From assembly GCF_005502435.1 (NCBI RefSeq), contig NZ_SCOU01000001.1:806001-870000 (forward strand): DNA of 64,000 nucleotides, read 5' to 3'. This DNA comes from Methylobacillus flagellatus (GTDB lineage Bacteria; Pseudomonadota; Gammaproteobacteria; Burkholderiales; Methylophilaceae). The notes under the pieces are model-generated. The model worked only from the letters and a program-made list of their open reading frames with translations. It was not told where the DNA came from and ran no database searches. Shown here in pieces: positions 15,409 through 25,270 of the stretch; within the stretch, counting starts at the first letter, position 1; each line of letters starts with the position of its first letter. Made by a program: the position numbers and the translations under genes.

Positions 15409-17319
15409 TTAAGCCAGCAGTTTGTTCATGCGTTTGACGAAGCTGGCCGGGTCTTCCAGCTGACCACCTTCTGCCAGCAGGGCCTGATCGAACAGCAGCG
15501 AGGCCAAATCGCTGAACAGGTCTTCGTCGCTTTCCGATTGCAGACGGTTCACCAGTTTGTGGCCGGTGTTGATCTCCAGCGTGGGCTTGGTGTCCGGGGT
15601 CTTCTGGCCAGCCGCTTTGAGCAGGCGTTCCAGATTGCCGGACATGTCGTTGTCACCCGTGACCAGGCAAGCCGGGGAATCGGTCAGGCGGTGCGTGACG
15701 CGCACTTCCTTGACCTTGTCGCCCAGTGCGGCCTGGATACGCTCGATGAGCGGCTTGGCTTCGTCTTCGATCTTCTTCTGCTGTTCCTTCTCGGCTTCGT
15801 CTTCCAGCTTGCCCAGGTCCAGGTCGCCCTTGGCCACGGATTGTAGAGCCTTGCCTTCGAATTCGGTCAGGCTGCCCAGCATCCATTCGTCCACGCGGTC
15901 GGACAGCAGCAGCACTTCGATGCCCTTCTTGCGGAAGATCTCCAGGTGCGGACTATGCTTGGCGGCAGCGAAGCTGTCAGCGGTGATGTAGTAGATCTTC
16001 TCCTGGCCTTCTTTCATGCGCTCTACGTATTGCTTCAGCGACACGACTTGTTCTTCGCTGTCCACATGCGTGGAAGCAAAGCGCAGCAGGCTGGCGATCT
16101 TGTCTTTGTTGGCAAAGTCTTCGGTCGGGCCTTCTTTCAGCACACGGCCGAATTCGTTCCAGAATTTGGCGTACTGCTCAGGCTGGTTCTCGGCCAGATC
16201 TTCCAGCAGACCCAGCACCTTCTTCACAGAGCCCGCCTTGATGTTGTCGATGTCGCGGCTGGATTGCAGGATCTCGCGTGATACGTTGAGTGGCAGGTCT
16301 GCCGAGTCGATCACGCCGCGCACGAAGCGCAGGTATTGCGGCATGAGCTTTTCGGCATCTTCCATGATGAACACGCGCTTCACGTACAGCTTGATGCCAT
16401 GACGGCGCTCGCGGTCGTAAAGGTCGAACGGCGCCTTGGCTGGCACATACAGCAGCGAGATGTATTCCTGCTTGCCTTCCACACGGTTGTGGCTCCAGCT
16501 CAGCGGGTCTTCGAAATCGTGCGAAACGTGCTTGTAGAATTCCTTGTACTCGTCTTCGCTGATGTCACTCTTGCTGCGCGCCCACAGTGCGGAGGCCTTG
16601 TTGACGGTCTCGTCTTCGTCGGTGGGGACTTGCTCGCCGTCTTTCCACTCGGAAGCCTTCATGACGATGGGCAGCGTGATGTGGTCGGAATACTTGCGGA
16701 TGATGGTCTTCAGCTTCCAGTCATTGAGGAACTCGTCCTCGCCCTCACGCAGGTGCAGGATGATGTCGGTGCCACGCGTGGCCTTGTCGGCCGCTTCCAG
16801 GGTGAAATCGCCCTCGCCTGCCGATTCCCACTTCACCGCTTCGCTATCGCCCGCACGCCGCGTCAGCAGCGTGACTTTGTCGGCGATGATGAAGGCAGAA
16901 TAGAAGCCCACGCCGAACTGGCCGATCAGGTTGGCGTCCTTGGCCTGGTCGCCAGACAAGGACTGGAAGAATTCCTTGGTGCCGGATTTGGCGATGGTGC
17001 CGATGTTGTCGATGACTTCCTGACGGCTCATGCCGATGCCGTTGTCGGAAATGGTGACGGTGCGTGCTGCCTTGTCGAAAGCGATGCGAATACTGAGGTT
17101 GCTGTCGTTGCCGTACAGGCTGTTGTCGGCCAGCGCTTCGAAACGCAGCTTGTCAGCGGCGTCGGAGGCATTGGAGATCAGCTCGCGCAGTACGATCTCC
17201 TTGTTGCTGTAGAGCGAATGGATCATCAGCTGCAGTAGCTGTTTCACCTCGGCCTGGAAGGCCATCTTCTGGGCGCCGCCCGCCTGTGGTTTAACGTCGG
17301 ATGTGGTTTCGGTGGTCAT
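15409..17319 (-). CDS. htpG: Molecular chaperone HtpG (Hsp90)
   Basis: This 636-residue protein has an N-terminal GHKL ATPase domain ([20 protein letters not shown] at about 39-58, [28 protein letters not shown]), a middle domain and a C-terminal dimerisation domain. Length is as in E. coli HtpG (624). It is a cytosolic dimeric chaperone that remodels clients with DnaK. It is monocistronic, ends at a bidirectional terminator, and is preceded by a heat-shock-type promoter. Confidence 0.98.
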   Translation of the reverse strand: MTTETTSDVKPQAGGAQKMAFQAEVKQLLQLMIHSLYSNKEIVLRELISNASDAADKLRFEALADNSLYGNDSNLSIRIAFDKAARTVTISDNGIGMSRQEVIDNIGTIAKSGTKEFFQSLSGDQAKDANLIGQFGVGFYSAFIIADKVTLLTRRAGDSEAVKWESAGEGDFTLEAADKATRGTDIILHLREGEDEFLNDWKLKTIIRKYSDHITLPIVMKASEWKDGEQVPTDEDETVNKASALWARSKSDISEDEYKEFYKHVSHDFEDPLSWSHNRVEGKQEYISLLYVPAKAPFDLYDRERRHGIKLYVKRVFIMEDAEKLMPQYLRFVRGVIDSADLPLNVSREILQSSRDIDNIKAGSVKKVLGLLEDLAENQPEQYAKFWNEFGRVLKEGPTEDFANKDKIASLLRFASTHVDSEEQVVSLKQYVERMKEGQEKIYYITADSFAAAKHSPHLEIFRKKGIEVLLLSDRVDEWMLGSLTEFEGKALQSVAKGDLDLGKLEDEAEKEQQKKIEDEAKPLIERIQAALGDKVKEVRVTHRLTDSPACLVTGDNDMSGNLERLLKAAGQKTPDTKPTLEINTGHKLVNRLQSESDEDLFSDLASLLFDQALLAEGGQLEDPASFVKRMNKLLA

Positions 17320-17374
17320 GGATCAAACTCCCTCTTGCTGATTTGGAACGGTCTTTGTAAAAACCTTGTTGCGA

Positions 17375-17402
17375 ATATGGGAGCAGTGCGACAGATTTCA
17401 AG
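17375..17402 (-). promoter_or_regulatory. Sigma-32-type heat-shock promoter of htpG
   Basis: On the minus strand CTTGAAA (17402-17396) and CCCATAT (17381-17375) are separated by 14 bases, close to the RpoH consensus CTTGAAA-N13-15-CCCCATNT. It lies about 55 bases upstream of htpG. Confidence 0.7.
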
Positions 17403-17583
17403 CAGTGCACCTGAAGGAAATATAGCGCGCCTCAGCCAGCTTGTGCGCTAGTGCGGGCATGGCTTGATTATTCGGTGCAGGCAGCGCATTCTCATATTTC
17501 TGGCGCAGTAATAAAAAACCCAATAAAAACTAAACGTACTCATCAAAATAACAGCCTGCCAGCGCTTACCGGGGAGACACACC
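17403..17583. other. Divergent gap between htpG and the secreted-protein gene
   Basis: No gene is seen. An AT-rich stretch at 17508-17545 (AATAAAAAACCCAATAAAAAC) probably belongs to the promoter region of the plus-strand gene at 17584. Confidence 0.4.
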
Positions 17584-18276
17584 ATGTTGCAGAACCTGTT
17601 GTGGTATAGACACGCCAGGGGTCACGGCCTCTGTCATGAGGCATCGTGCATACCGCCCATCACCCGCCGTCGCGGTGCCAGCGTGATACGGGCCTTATTG
17701 GGCATGAGTATATTGAGCATGGTCATCACCTGCCTCAGCCTCTCGTTCATGAGCAGCGCTTATGCGCAGGACTGCCCGCCAGCGGGCGGCAAGTTCATCA
17801 TCAAAGGTTTTACCGGCGAAACCGGCGTGACCGCCACGGGCGCCGCCAAGGACCCGCGTTATGGTTGCAAATGGCAGACCGACGATGGCCGCGAACTGTG
17901 GTGGGACATGGGCGAGGACGTGGTTGCCAACCAGGCCAGCAAACCGGCAGCCGGCAAAGCGCCGCTGGGTAGCACCGTGGCTGGGCCACTCAGCACCGGC
18001 AGCGTCTACGAATGCACACTGCCCGGCATCGGCATGTTCACCGGCGCTTACTTCGGCATCATCAACAGCAACACCTACCGGGACTTCGATGGCAGGCGCG
18101 GCAATTACAGTTACAACGCCAGCACCGGCATACTGCGGCTGACCAGCGGCTCGTCCAAAGGCCTGGTATATAAACGCACCTCCGCCAAGACGTTCCGTGT
18201 GCTGGATGACAAAGGCAACATCACGGGTGGCAATTGCGTGCACAACAGTGCCAAGAAGATAGACGGACGCTGGTAA
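17584..18276 (+). CDS. Secreted protein of unknown function
   Basis: This is 230 residues from the ATG with GGGGAG upstream. The N-terminus is unusually long: about 38 polar residues precede a hydrophobic core (LLGMSILSMVITCLSLSFM) that ends in a signal-peptidase-like site AYAQ-D, near residue 62. A shorter start at 17704 (MSILSMV..) would give a standard signal peptide. The mature part is about 170 residues with four cysteines (DCPPAG, GCKWQ, YECTLPG, NCVHN), perhaps two disulfides, and is Gly/Ser/Thr-rich and beta-like. I do not recognise a family. Confidence 0.7.
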   Translation: MLQNLLWYRHARGHGLCHEASCIPPITRRRGASVIRALLGMSILSMVITCLSLSFMSSAYAQDCPPAGGKFIIKGFTGETGVTATGAAKDPRYGCKWQTDDGRELWWDMGEDVVANQASKPAAGKAPLGSTVAGPLSTGSVYECTLPGIGMFTGAYFGIINSNTYRDFDGRRGNYSYNASTGILRLTSGSSKGLVYKRTSAKTFRVLDDKGNITGGNCVHNSAKKIDGRW

Positions 18277-18343
18277 CATCAACACCGGAGTGCGCCACGA
18301 GCCATTATGATGTCACGGTCCAACACATAGCCTGGGAGCAAGG

Positions 18344-18607
18344 ATGAGCGTCATCACCATAGACCGGTTGAGCGATACCCGCTTTGAAGTCACCGTGCAC
18401 AGCCAGAGCACCACCACACACCTCGTCAATGTGCAGCCGGACTACGCGGAAAAGCTCACCTGCGGCAAGATCAGCACCGAGGATCTGGTGCAGCGCTCGT
18501 TCGAGTTCCTGCTGGCACGCGAATCCAATACCAGCATTCTGCGCAGTTTTGACCTGGGCGTGATCGGGCGCTATTTCCCGGAATACGAACAACACATAGG
18601 CCGCTAG
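18344..18607 (+). CDS. Conserved small protein of unknown function
   Basis: This 87-residue soluble protein starts with a beta-type segment (VITIDRLSDTRFEVTVH), has a central helix (TEDLVQRSFEFLLARE) and a tail NTSILRSFDLGVIGRYFPEYE. Similar short proteins occur in many proteobacteria without an assigned role. AGCAAGGATG around the start gives an AAGGA ribosome-binding site very close to the ATG. It precedes the next gene by 39 bases and may be co-transcribed with it. Confidence 0.75.
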   Translation: MSVITIDRLSDTRFEVTVHSQSTTTHLVNVQPDYAEKLTCGKISTEDLVQRSFEFLLARESNTSILRSFDLGVIGRYFPEYEQHIGR

Positions 18608-18646
18608 CATGCGCAGCCACATGATGATGCTGACAGGCGCACGCTG

Positions 18647-19201
18647 ATGAAGAGCAGAACCGTCTATATGGGGCTGCTGGTGCTGGTACTGGCCACCGCT
18701 GCGGCGGCTTACCTGTCAGTTACCATGTCCAGAGCAGCAAGCCCAGCCGATATGATTAAGGCTTTTTACAGAGCCTATTTCCAGCACATCTCCTCGACCT
18801 CAGACCGCGTGCATGCACCCGCACTGCCTTTTTCCAAGGCGTTTCAGGCCGCCATCACCGATAACCACCAGCAATGTGTCGATTATGACGGGGTATGCGG
18901 CTTTGGTGCCAGTGGCGATGTCTATCTGAACGCACAGGACCATGACCCGGGCCTGAGCTATGAAGCGGCGGAAACTCAGGTGCAGCAGGTCGCACCCGAC
19001 CTGGTACAAGCCAGCTTCGAGCTGTTCCCCAGCTTGAAGCAGGTCCATCAGCTACGCAGAACGGTGGCTTTTCGCATGCTGCAGGAGAACGGCCACTGGG
19101 TGGTGGATGACATCGTCTACGATGGCCAATATTCGGCACGCCAGCAGATACAGGAAGAGAACGCCAGCCTGCAGGCGGAACGTCAGCAGCAAGCGCAGTA
19201 A
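18647..19201 (+). CDS. Exported protein, DUF3828-like
   Basis: This 184-residue protein has an N-terminal membrane or signal segment (VYMGLLVLVLATAAAAYLSV, about 6-25). A domain of the DUF3828/YbjP kind follows: PADMIKAFYRAYFQH at the start, two cysteines (QQCVDYDGVCGFG), a calcium- or fold-type YLNAQDHD, and a late NGHWVVDDIVYDG. The C-terminus is a Gln/Glu/Ala-rich helix (EENASLQAERQQQAQ). There is no lipobox, so it is anchored by an uncleaved helix or secreted. Function is unknown. Confidence 0.7.
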   Translation: MKSRTVYMGLLVLVLATAAAAYLSVTMSRAASPADMIKAFYRAYFQHISSTSDRVHAPALPFSKAFQAAITDNHQQCVDYDGVCGFGASGDVYLNAQDHDPGLSYEAAETQVQQVAPDLVQASFELFPSLKQVHQLRRTVAFRMLQENGHWVVDDIVYDGQYSARQQIQEENASLQAERQQQAQ

Positions 19202-19449
19202 CTGTCTAGCACCACTGCGCTATCAGTACTCCGCCATCACCACCCGACCCTCACCGTTTAACCTCAGTGGCAGCCCGATTTGATGGCGCTTAGCCACTAA
19301 TCGTCACGATCATGGTGCAGAACCTGTGCGGAACGATGCGTTCTAAGCAGGTAGGCGCTCGTAAAGTGTGCGCTGGCTGGCGCAATGCACCATGTTCTGG
19401 TTATCATGCGTCTAGTCGTCAGACCCTTGGATAACAAGAGCGAAACATC

Positions 19450-21168
19450 ATGAAGCCGCCACTCCAGAACACCCGACAACCCTCCCAGATGGAGTTGCAG
19501 CCGCTGCTGCAGCTGTTGAATCAGGGACGCCTGCCGCAGGCCGAGCAAAGCTCCAGGGCCATGCTGCAGCGCTATCCGTCCACCTTCATCATCTACAACG
19601 TGCTGGGCGTGGCGCTGGAGGGCCAGCAGAAATTCGCTGAAGCCGAGACCGTCTACCGCAAAGCCATCCAGCTGGATGGCAAGATCGCCGAGATCCATTT
19701 CAATCTGGGGGTGGTGCAAAGCCAGCTAGGCAAGCTGGACGAAGCGATCCACTGTTATCGTAAGTGCATCGCACTGAAACCTAACCTGGCCGTCGCGCAT
19801 TTCAATCTGGGCATCGCCCTGCAAGCGCTGCAACGTCTGGAAGAAGCCACTGCCGCCTATCGGCGTGCCACAACGCTGGAGCCCGGCTTTTTCGAGGCAC
19901 ACGGCAATCTGGGGGCCGTACTGCAGGCGCAGGGCAAACTGGACGATGCGATCGCCTGTTACCGCAAAGCCATCGCCATCCAGCCGGATGCGCGTGGTTA
20001 TTTCAACTTGGGTACTGCGCTGCGCAACCAGGGTGTGCTGGAAGAAGCCATCGCCTGTTATCAGAAGGCCATCGCACTGGCACCAGGCTATGTGGATGCG
20101 CACAGCAATCTGGGTGATATCTACTTCCATCAGGGCAAGGCCAATGAAGCCGTGCACTGTTACCGGCAGGCACTGGCCATTGCGCCGGAGCATGCACTGA
20201 CGAATTACAACCTGGGTATCTTCTATTACGACAGCGGCGAGCTGGAACTCGCCATCCCCTGCTTTGAGCGTGCGCAGATCAACGACTGGCAGGAACGCAC
20301 ACTTTATTGCCTGTACAAGACTGGCCAGTTCGATGCATTCCGCAGCAGGCTGGAGCCCTTGCTTGCCCTGAAGCACACCTCCCCGTTCCTGGCCACCTTG
20401 TCTGCCCACTATGCCGCCAACTTCGGCCAGCAAGATCCGTACGATTTCTGCAAGGACCCGATGGATTTCGTGTTCCATGCGCGCATCCCGGAGCTGTCAG
20501 AACCGGACAGTCCCTTGCTGGCCGAGCTGATCCACGACATCGAACAGGCCGATATCGCGGAACGCAAACAGGGCCGTCTGGTGAACGGCACCCAGTCCGC
20601 CGGCAACCTGTTCAAGCGCCCGGAAGCCTCGTTCCGCAAACTGGCCGCACTGGTCAAGCAACAGGTGGAGGCTTACAAAGCCAGGTTCGCGGGCGCTGAC
20701 AACGGCTTGATGCAGTATTTCCCCAAGGAGATCGAGTTCAGCAGCTCTTGGTTCGTGAAGATGCGCCAGGGCGGCCACCTCAGCTCGCATATCCATGAAG
20801 AAGGCTGGCTCAGCGGTTCGCTGTATCTGGCCATGCCACGTCGCGCCGCCGGCAGCGATGCGGGCAGCATCGAGTTCAGCACCCATGGTGACAACTACCC
20901 GCTACAGCATGATGATTTCCCGCGGCGTGCCATTCCACCCGAGGTGGGCGATATCGTGATCTTCCCTTCCTCGCTGTTCCACCGCACCATCCCGTTCGAT
21001 GCCAGCGAGGCACGCATCTGCGTGGCGTTCGATGTGAAACCGCAGGAGACGCCGGGCTTCCTCAAGCGCGGCAGCATGATGTCACTGGGCGCTTTCTGTC
21101 CCTGGCTAGTGGAAACGCTGGAGCTGCTGGAAGTGTTCGGCCATTACGGCCTGCGCCTGCTGGCCTGA
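19450..21168 (+). CDS. TPR protein fused to a putative 2OG-Fe(II) oxygenase domain
   Basis: This 572-residue protein has about eight tetratricopeptide repeats at residues 14-285 (units such as AEIHFNLGVVQSQLGKLDEA). A linker follows, then a C-terminal oxygenase domain of the 2OG-FeII_Oxy_5 type. Candidate iron ligands are in HLSSHIHEEGWLSG (His447, His449) and LFHRTIPF (His511), followed by RICVAFDV with the likely 2-oxoglutarate arginine. The TPR part probably recruits a protein or peptide substrate for hydroxylation. No signal peptide is seen. It is convergent with another 2OG-type dioxygenase gene. Confidence 0.85.
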   Translation: MKPPLQNTRQPSQMELQPLLQLLNQGRLPQAEQSSRAMLQRYPSTFIIYNVLGVALEGQQKFAEAETVYRKAIQLDGKIAEIHFNLGVVQSQLGKLDEAIHCYRKCIALKPNLAVAHFNLGIALQALQRLEEATAAYRRATTLEPGFFEAHGNLGAVLQAQGKLDDAIACYRKAIAIQPDARGYFNLGTALRNQGVLEEAIACYQKAIALAPGYVDAHSNLGDIYFHQGKANEAVHCYRQALAIAPEHALTNYNLGIFYYDSGELELAIPCFERAQINDWQERTLYCLYKTGQFDAFRSRLEPLLALKHTSPFLATLSAHYAANFGQQDPYDFCKDPMDFVFHARIPELSEPDSPLLAELIHDIEQADIAERKQGRLVNGTQSAGNLFKRPEASFRKLAALVKQQVEAYKARFAGADNGLMQYFPKEIEFSSSWFVKMRQGGHLSSHIHEEGWLSGSLYLAMPRRAAGSDAGSIEFSTHGDNYPLQHDDFPRRAIPPEVGDIVIFPSSLFHRTIPFDASEARICVAFDVKPQETPGFLKRGSMMSLGAFCPWLVETLELLEVFGHYGLRLLA

Positions 21169-21214
21169 GCGCCCCAAGTTGACCGCCCCGACCAGAACGG
21201 CTGCCGTGTTCGGC

Positions 21215-21898
21215 CTAGCTGTCTGCCCACATGCGTAGCAGGTTGTGATAGACGCCGGTCAGGCCTATCACTTCTGGGTCTTTGCCGCCACGACTCAGGC
21301 TCAGTTTCTGGATGTTGGCGTCCAGCTGGAACAACAGGCTGCGCTGCCCATCGTCCCGCACCATGCTTTGCATCCAGAAAAAAGAGCTGACGCGTTCGCC
21401 ACGTGTCACCGGTGTCACATGATGCAGGCTGCTGGATGGGTATAACACCATATGCCCGGCCGCTAGCTTGATACGCTGCACGCCGTAGGTGTCTTCGATG
21501 CTGAGTTCGCCACCGTCATAATCTTCCGGTTCACTCAGAAACAGAGTGGCCGACAGATCGCTGCGGATACGGAAGCTGGTACCGCGCAGATAGCGTATGG
21601 CATTGTCCACATGGGTACCGAACTGCTGCCCCACCCCATAGCGGTTGAACAAGGGGGGGAACACTTTGAGCGGCAGGGCCGCGGAAATGAACAGGGCATT
21701 GGCGGACAAGGCATCCTGGATCAAGTCGCCGATCTCGCGTGCCACCTGAGAATGTTCGGGGAGCTGCAGATTCTTTTTGGCTAGCGCGGATTGATGTCCG
21801 GAAGTGACATTGCCATCCACCCACTCCGCCGCATCAATGCGCTCACGAAACTGTGCCACCTGTGCCTTGCTGAGTACTTCTGGGATCTCCAGCAGCAT
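21215..21898 (-). CDS. Fe(II)-dependent dioxygenase of the PKHD/PiuC (YbiX) family
   Basis: The start [10 protein letters not shown] at 21898 follows GGAGACG and gives 227 residues, the usual family length. Iron ligands are His96 and Asp98 (GTHVDNAI) and His159 ([13 protein letters not shown]), with Arg169 as the likely 2-oxoglutarate anchor. PiuC/YbiX proteins are encoded next to catecholate siderophore receptors (PiuA/Fiu) and are induced by iron starvation; their substrate is not established. Here the gene follows such a receptor on the same strand, behind a terminator hairpin. Confidence 0.93.
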   Translation of the reverse strand: MLLEIPEVLSKAQVAQFRERIDAAEWVDGNVTSGHQSALAKKNLQLPEHSQVAREIGDLIQDALSANALFISAALPLKVFPPLFNRYGVGQQFGTHVDNAIRYLRGTSFRIRSDLSATLFLSEPEDYDGGELSIEDTYGVQRIKLAAGHMVLYPSSSLHHVTPVTRGERVSSFFWMQSMVRDDGQRSLLFQLDANIQKLSLSRGGKDPEVIGLTGVYHNLLRMWADS

Positions 21899-21934
21899 AT
21901 TGCGTCTCCGTAAAACCACCATAGTAAATACAAA

Positions 21935-21962
21935 ATCCCTGCAAAGTCACCTTTGCAGGGAT
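21935..21962 (-). terminator. Terminator between the catecholate receptor and PiuC-like genes
   Basis: ATCCCTGCAAAG and CTTTGCAGGGAT form a 12-bp perfect stem with a 4-base loop. On the minus strand it is followed by TTTGTATTT. It may only partly stop transcription into the dioxygenase gene. Confidence 0.8.
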
Positions 21963-22006
21963 CACTGTCCAGCCATCATGCCATGGGCATGAGGGTCCAG
22001 ATCGCC

Positions 22007-24184
22007 TTAGTAGTTGAAGTTCAGGCTCAGGAAGGCCAGACGTCCGGCAGCTACCAATGCACCGTGGTTGGTATAGGTGGCATTGAAATAGCGCTCATCG
22101 GTCAGGTTCTGCACGTTGAGCTGCAAGCTCAGGTTCTTGTCCAGCTTGTAGCTGGCCATGGCGTCCCACCGTACATAGGAAGGCAGATACGCGGTGTTAC
22201 CTGGGTTGGCGAACACACGGTCCATGTAGAACGCACCGCCACCGACGCGGAACTTGGGGTTCAGGTCATAGGTGGTCCACAGGCTGGCACTGTTGCGCGC
22301 AATGGTCGGGATCTCGTTGCCTTCGTTGCTGGTACCAAAGGTACCGGCATTACCGACCTGATCACCACCGTCCTTAAGCTCGCTATCCATGAAGATGTAG
22401 CCGCCGAACACTTGCCATTGCTTGGTGATCTTGCCTGCCAGACCCAGCTCGATGCCCTTGACGGCGATCTTGCCCGCGTTGACGAACTCGTTGGCCACCG
22501 CAGTGGCGACACGTGCATCGGTCTTCTGGGTGTAGAACAGTGCGCCGGTCAGCAGCAGGTCTTCCATGACTTCAACCTTGGCACCCAGCTCATACGACTT
22601 GCTGCGTTCTGGATCCAGGTCCTGGGTACCAATGCCTACATTGTTGCCATTTTCCTGATTGCCGGTACCCGCAGCGGAACCCACCGGCGAGCTGGCCGTG
22701 CCGTAAGACGCGTACAGGCTGGAGCTCGGCGTCATCTTGTAGACGATACCCGTCTGATAATTGAAGAAGCCTTTGCTGTTGCTGAAACGCGGCGAACCAG
22801 CAGCCGAGGATTGCGCGTTGGAGTCGTAGTTATCGTAGCGCAGGCCTAGATTCAGGATCCATTGCTTGCTGAGCTCGATGCTGTCGAACACATAGGCCGA
22901 GCGGGACAGTACACGTGACTTGGTGCTGGTCAGCGCTGGCAAGGAATCCGGACTTGGGTCATTCGCATTCGGGTTGTTGAGGTCTGCGCTCGGTCCGTTC
23001 ACGGTCTGATAGGACCTGGAATCCGTTTCCTCGTCACTGAACTCTACGCCGGTGTTCACGGTGTGCTTCAGTGCCGCTGTGTCAAAACGCACGGTCAGGT
23101 CTGTCAGGTTGGCGATGCCTTGCGTCGTGGTGTCGCGACCACGCGTGCTGCGGGTGACCAGCCCAGCGGCCAGGTCAGCCACCGACACCGTAGGCCGCGT
23201 CATCACATAATCGTTGTTGACCGAACTCACACGTGTGGTGTTGCGCAGCACCACGCCATTATCGAACTCGTGTTTGATCGCTGCGGTGCCGATATCAACT
23301 CGGGTCTTGCGGAAATCACGGTCCTTGATGCCGTAGAAGTTGTCTTTATCCACCGACAGTGGCTTGCCTACGATGGAGGTGCCGTTGTTGAAGTACGGGA
23401 TACCCCAATCTGGCAGTTCATCGGTTTCCAGATGGTAAAGACTGATGGTGGCCGAGGTCGCAGAATTCAGACCCAGCGTGATGGATGGCGCAAAACCATA
23501 GCGCTTGCCGGTGACATGGTCACGTCCCGGCGTATCGGCATCGTGTGCCATACCGACCAGACGTACAGCCACATCGTCACCCAGCTTCTGGTTGACGTCT
23601 ATGGTGCCGCGCATGTAGTCGTCCGTGCCCAGGCCTACGGAACCACGTACGAAATTCTCTGCCTTGGGCTGCTTGGTGACGATATTGATGCTACCACCCG
23701 CAGAACCGCGACCATCGAATGCCCCGCTAGGGCCCTTGAGCACTTCGATACGCTCGATCGCAAAGATCTCGCGCGACTGCGAACCCAGGTCACGCACGCC
23801 GTCCACATAGGTGGAACCTTGCACATCAAAACCGCGAATGAAGGGGCGGTCACCGAACGCGCCGCCGCCTTCAGCTGCACCAAATGTGATGCCGGGCGTG
23901 GTACGCAGGGCTTCTTGGAAGGTGGTCGCACCACTGTCCTGGATCACGTCAGACGTGATCACCGTCACGGTTTTAGGCGTGTCGAGTAGCGGTGCCGTGA
24001 ATTTCTGGTTGGCAGAACGCTCGGCCTTGTAACCGGACGTCTCTTCGACTTTGGAGGCTTTCACATCGACAACCGGCAAGGTCGCCGCCTCTTCTGCATA
24101 CACCGTACTGCCAAACACCAAAGCCAGCGCAGAGACTGCCGGCTTCAGCTTGAATTGCCTGCTTGATTTTGTTTTATTGGACAT
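22007..24184 (-). CDS. TonB-dependent catecholate siderophore receptor (Fiu/PiuA-like)
   Basis: The start MSNKTKSSRQ at 24184 is preceded by AAAGGGTGG, better than the ATG five codons upstream that overlaps it; this leaves 725 residues. A signal peptide ends near VYAEEA. The plug has LLDTPKTVTVITSDVIQDSG, RGFDVQGSTYVDGVRD and ERIEVLKGPSGAFDGRGSAG, the pattern of Fiu/PiuA receptors. The barrel ends in FLSLNFNY. Pairing with a PiuC-like dioxygenase supports catecholate specificity. A Fur-like box lies 56 bases upstream. Confidence 0.9.
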   Translation of the reverse strand: MSNKTKSSRQFKLKPAVSALALVFGSTVYAEEAATLPVVDVKASKVEETSGYKAERSANQKFTAPLLDTPKTVTVITSDVIQDSGATTFQEALRTTPGITFGAAEGGGAFGDRPFIRGFDVQGSTYVDGVRDLGSQSREIFAIERIEVLKGPSGAFDGRGSAGGSINIVTKQPKAENFVRGSVGLGTDDYMRGTIDVNQKLGDDVAVRLVGMAHDADTPGRDHVTGKRYGFAPSITLGLNSATSATISLYHLETDELPDWGIPYFNNGTSIVGKPLSVDKDNFYGIKDRDFRKTRVDIGTAAIKHEFDNGVVLRNTTRVSSVNNDYVMTRPTVSVADLAAGLVTRSTRGRDTTTQGIANLTDLTVRFDTAALKHTVNTGVEFSDEETDSRSYQTVNGPSADLNNPNANDPSPDSLPALTSTKSRVLSRSAYVFDSIELSKQWILNLGLRYDNYDSNAQSSAAGSPRFSNSKGFFNYQTGIVYKMTPSSSLYASYGTASSPVGSAAGTGNQENGNNVGIGTQDLDPERSKSYELGAKVEVMEDLLLTGALFYTQKTDARVATAVANEFVNAGKIAVKGIELGLAGKITKQWQVFGGYIFMDSELKDGGDQVGNAGTFGTSNEGNEIPTIARNSASLWTTYDLNPKFRVGGGAFYMDRVFANPGNTAYLPSYVRWDAMASYKLDKNLSLQLNVQNLTDERYFNATYTNHGALVAAGRLAFLSLNFNY

Positions 24185-24239
24185 ATTCCACCCTTTCACA
24201 TGAATGATGCTTACAAACTTTTACGAATAATAACACAAT

Positions 24240-24257
24240 TGATAATTATTCTTATTT
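24240..24257 (-). promoter_or_regulatory. Fur-like box upstream of the catecholate receptor
   Basis: TGATAATTATTCTTATTT matches the left half of the Fur consensus exactly and the right half partly. It lies in an AT-rich stretch suited to a promoter. Confidence 0.65.
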
Positions 24258-24374
24258 AGATTTACGAATATAATGCAACAGCGTCGTATTCACGCAACAA
24301 TCACACGCTTCAGTAGTGATCTGCTGTGGATTAAAAGCAGGATTGTCCGCGCCGACAGGCAAATGGATTTAGGC
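24258..24374. other. Divergent control region between the two iron-linked transcripts
   Basis: There is no gene between the receptor start (24184) and the PepSY gene (24545). The 360 bases carry a Fur-like box for each direction and one good promoter for the plus strand; the stretch 24399-24544 shows nothing further. Confidence 0.5.
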
Positions 24375-24398
24375 TATAATCTATAATGATTCTCATTT
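24352..24398 (+). promoter_or_regulatory. Promoter and Fur-like box of the PepSY/DUF2271/DUF4198/reductase operon
   Basis: CCGACA (24352-24357) and TATAAT (24375-24380) are 17 bases apart. Immediately downstream CTATAATGATTCTCATTT (24381-24398) is a strong Fur-type sequence, placed to block initiation. Confidence 0.75.
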
Positions 24399-24544
24399 AT
24401 ATTGATGCAGCGACTGAACCGCAGCGCGTAGCGGGCCTAGCCTCTGTGCGGCGCGCATCCAGCTGTAAGCAAATGCCCATGACCGAGGCTGTACCCAATT
24501 CGGTATATAGATAAGCAAACCAACCACCCTCAGCCTTTGATGCC

Positions 24545-25207
24545 ATGTCCGTCGACTCAAGCCCTTTAACCTCAACGCCTACACCCAGGCCCAGTTCCGC
24601 ACCCGCACGCCGCAGTTTCTGGCTGAGGCAGTTGTATCAATGGCACTGGATCAGTTCCGCACTGTGTCTGGTGGGCATGCTGCTGTTTGCGGTGACGGGC
24701 ATCACGCTCAACAACGCCGCGCATATCGAATCGGAAGCGGCCATCGTGGAGCGTTCTGCCACCTTGCCGGCAGCGCTCATCAAGCTGGTGGAAACGCAGC
24801 CAGCCCAGAGCAAGACCCTGCCGCTGCCGGTGAGCGAGTGGATTAAAGCAAACCTGCAGATACAAACGCGTGGACGCGCAGCAGAGTGGTCGGAACAGGA
24901 GATCTACGTGTCCATGCCGGAAGCCGGTGCCGATGCCTGGCTGTCCATAGACCGCCGCACAGGCGAGCTCATCTATGAACACTCGGACCGCGGCCTGATC
25001 GCCTTCCTGAACGACCTGCATAAAGGCCGTCATACCGGCACGGTGTGGAGCTGGTTCATCGATATCTTCAGCGTGGCCGCCATCCTGTTTTCGCTGACCG
25101 GCATGCTGCTGCTATGCATGCGTGCCAGCGATCGTCCATCCACCTGGCCACTGGTGGGGCTGGGCTTTGTGATGCCCTTGTTGTTACTTGTTATTTTCGT
25201 TCATTGA
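24545..25207 (+). CDS. PepSY-associated membrane protein
   Basis: This 220-residue protein has membrane helices at about residues 34-55 (SALCLVGMLLFAVTGITLNN), 165-190 (WFIDIFSVAAILFSLTGMLLLC) and 197-219. A periplasmic domain of about 110 residues lies between, with AWLSIDRRTGELIYEHSDRG. Histidines near the helices (QWHWISS, LNDLHKGRHTG) match the PepSY_TM pattern associated with electron transfer. It opens a four-gene operon behind a Fur-like box; the reductase at the end of the operon is its probable partner in ferric-siderophore reduction. Confidence 0.85.
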   Translation: MSVDSSPLTSTPTPRPSSAPARRSFWLRQLYQWHWISSALCLVGMLLFAVTGITLNNAAHIESEAAIVERSATLPAALIKLVETQPAQSKTLPLPVSEWIKANLQIQTRGRAAEWSEQEIYVSMPEAGADAWLSIDRRTGELIYEHSDRGLIAFLNDLHKGRHTGTVWSWFIDIFSVAAILFSLTGMLLLCMRASDRPSTWPLVGLGFVMPLLLLVIFVH

Positions 25208-25270
25208 TCACTATTCAATCGCTTTGGCCAATCGATTTGGCCAATCGATTTGGATCTACCGGAGCACGTC

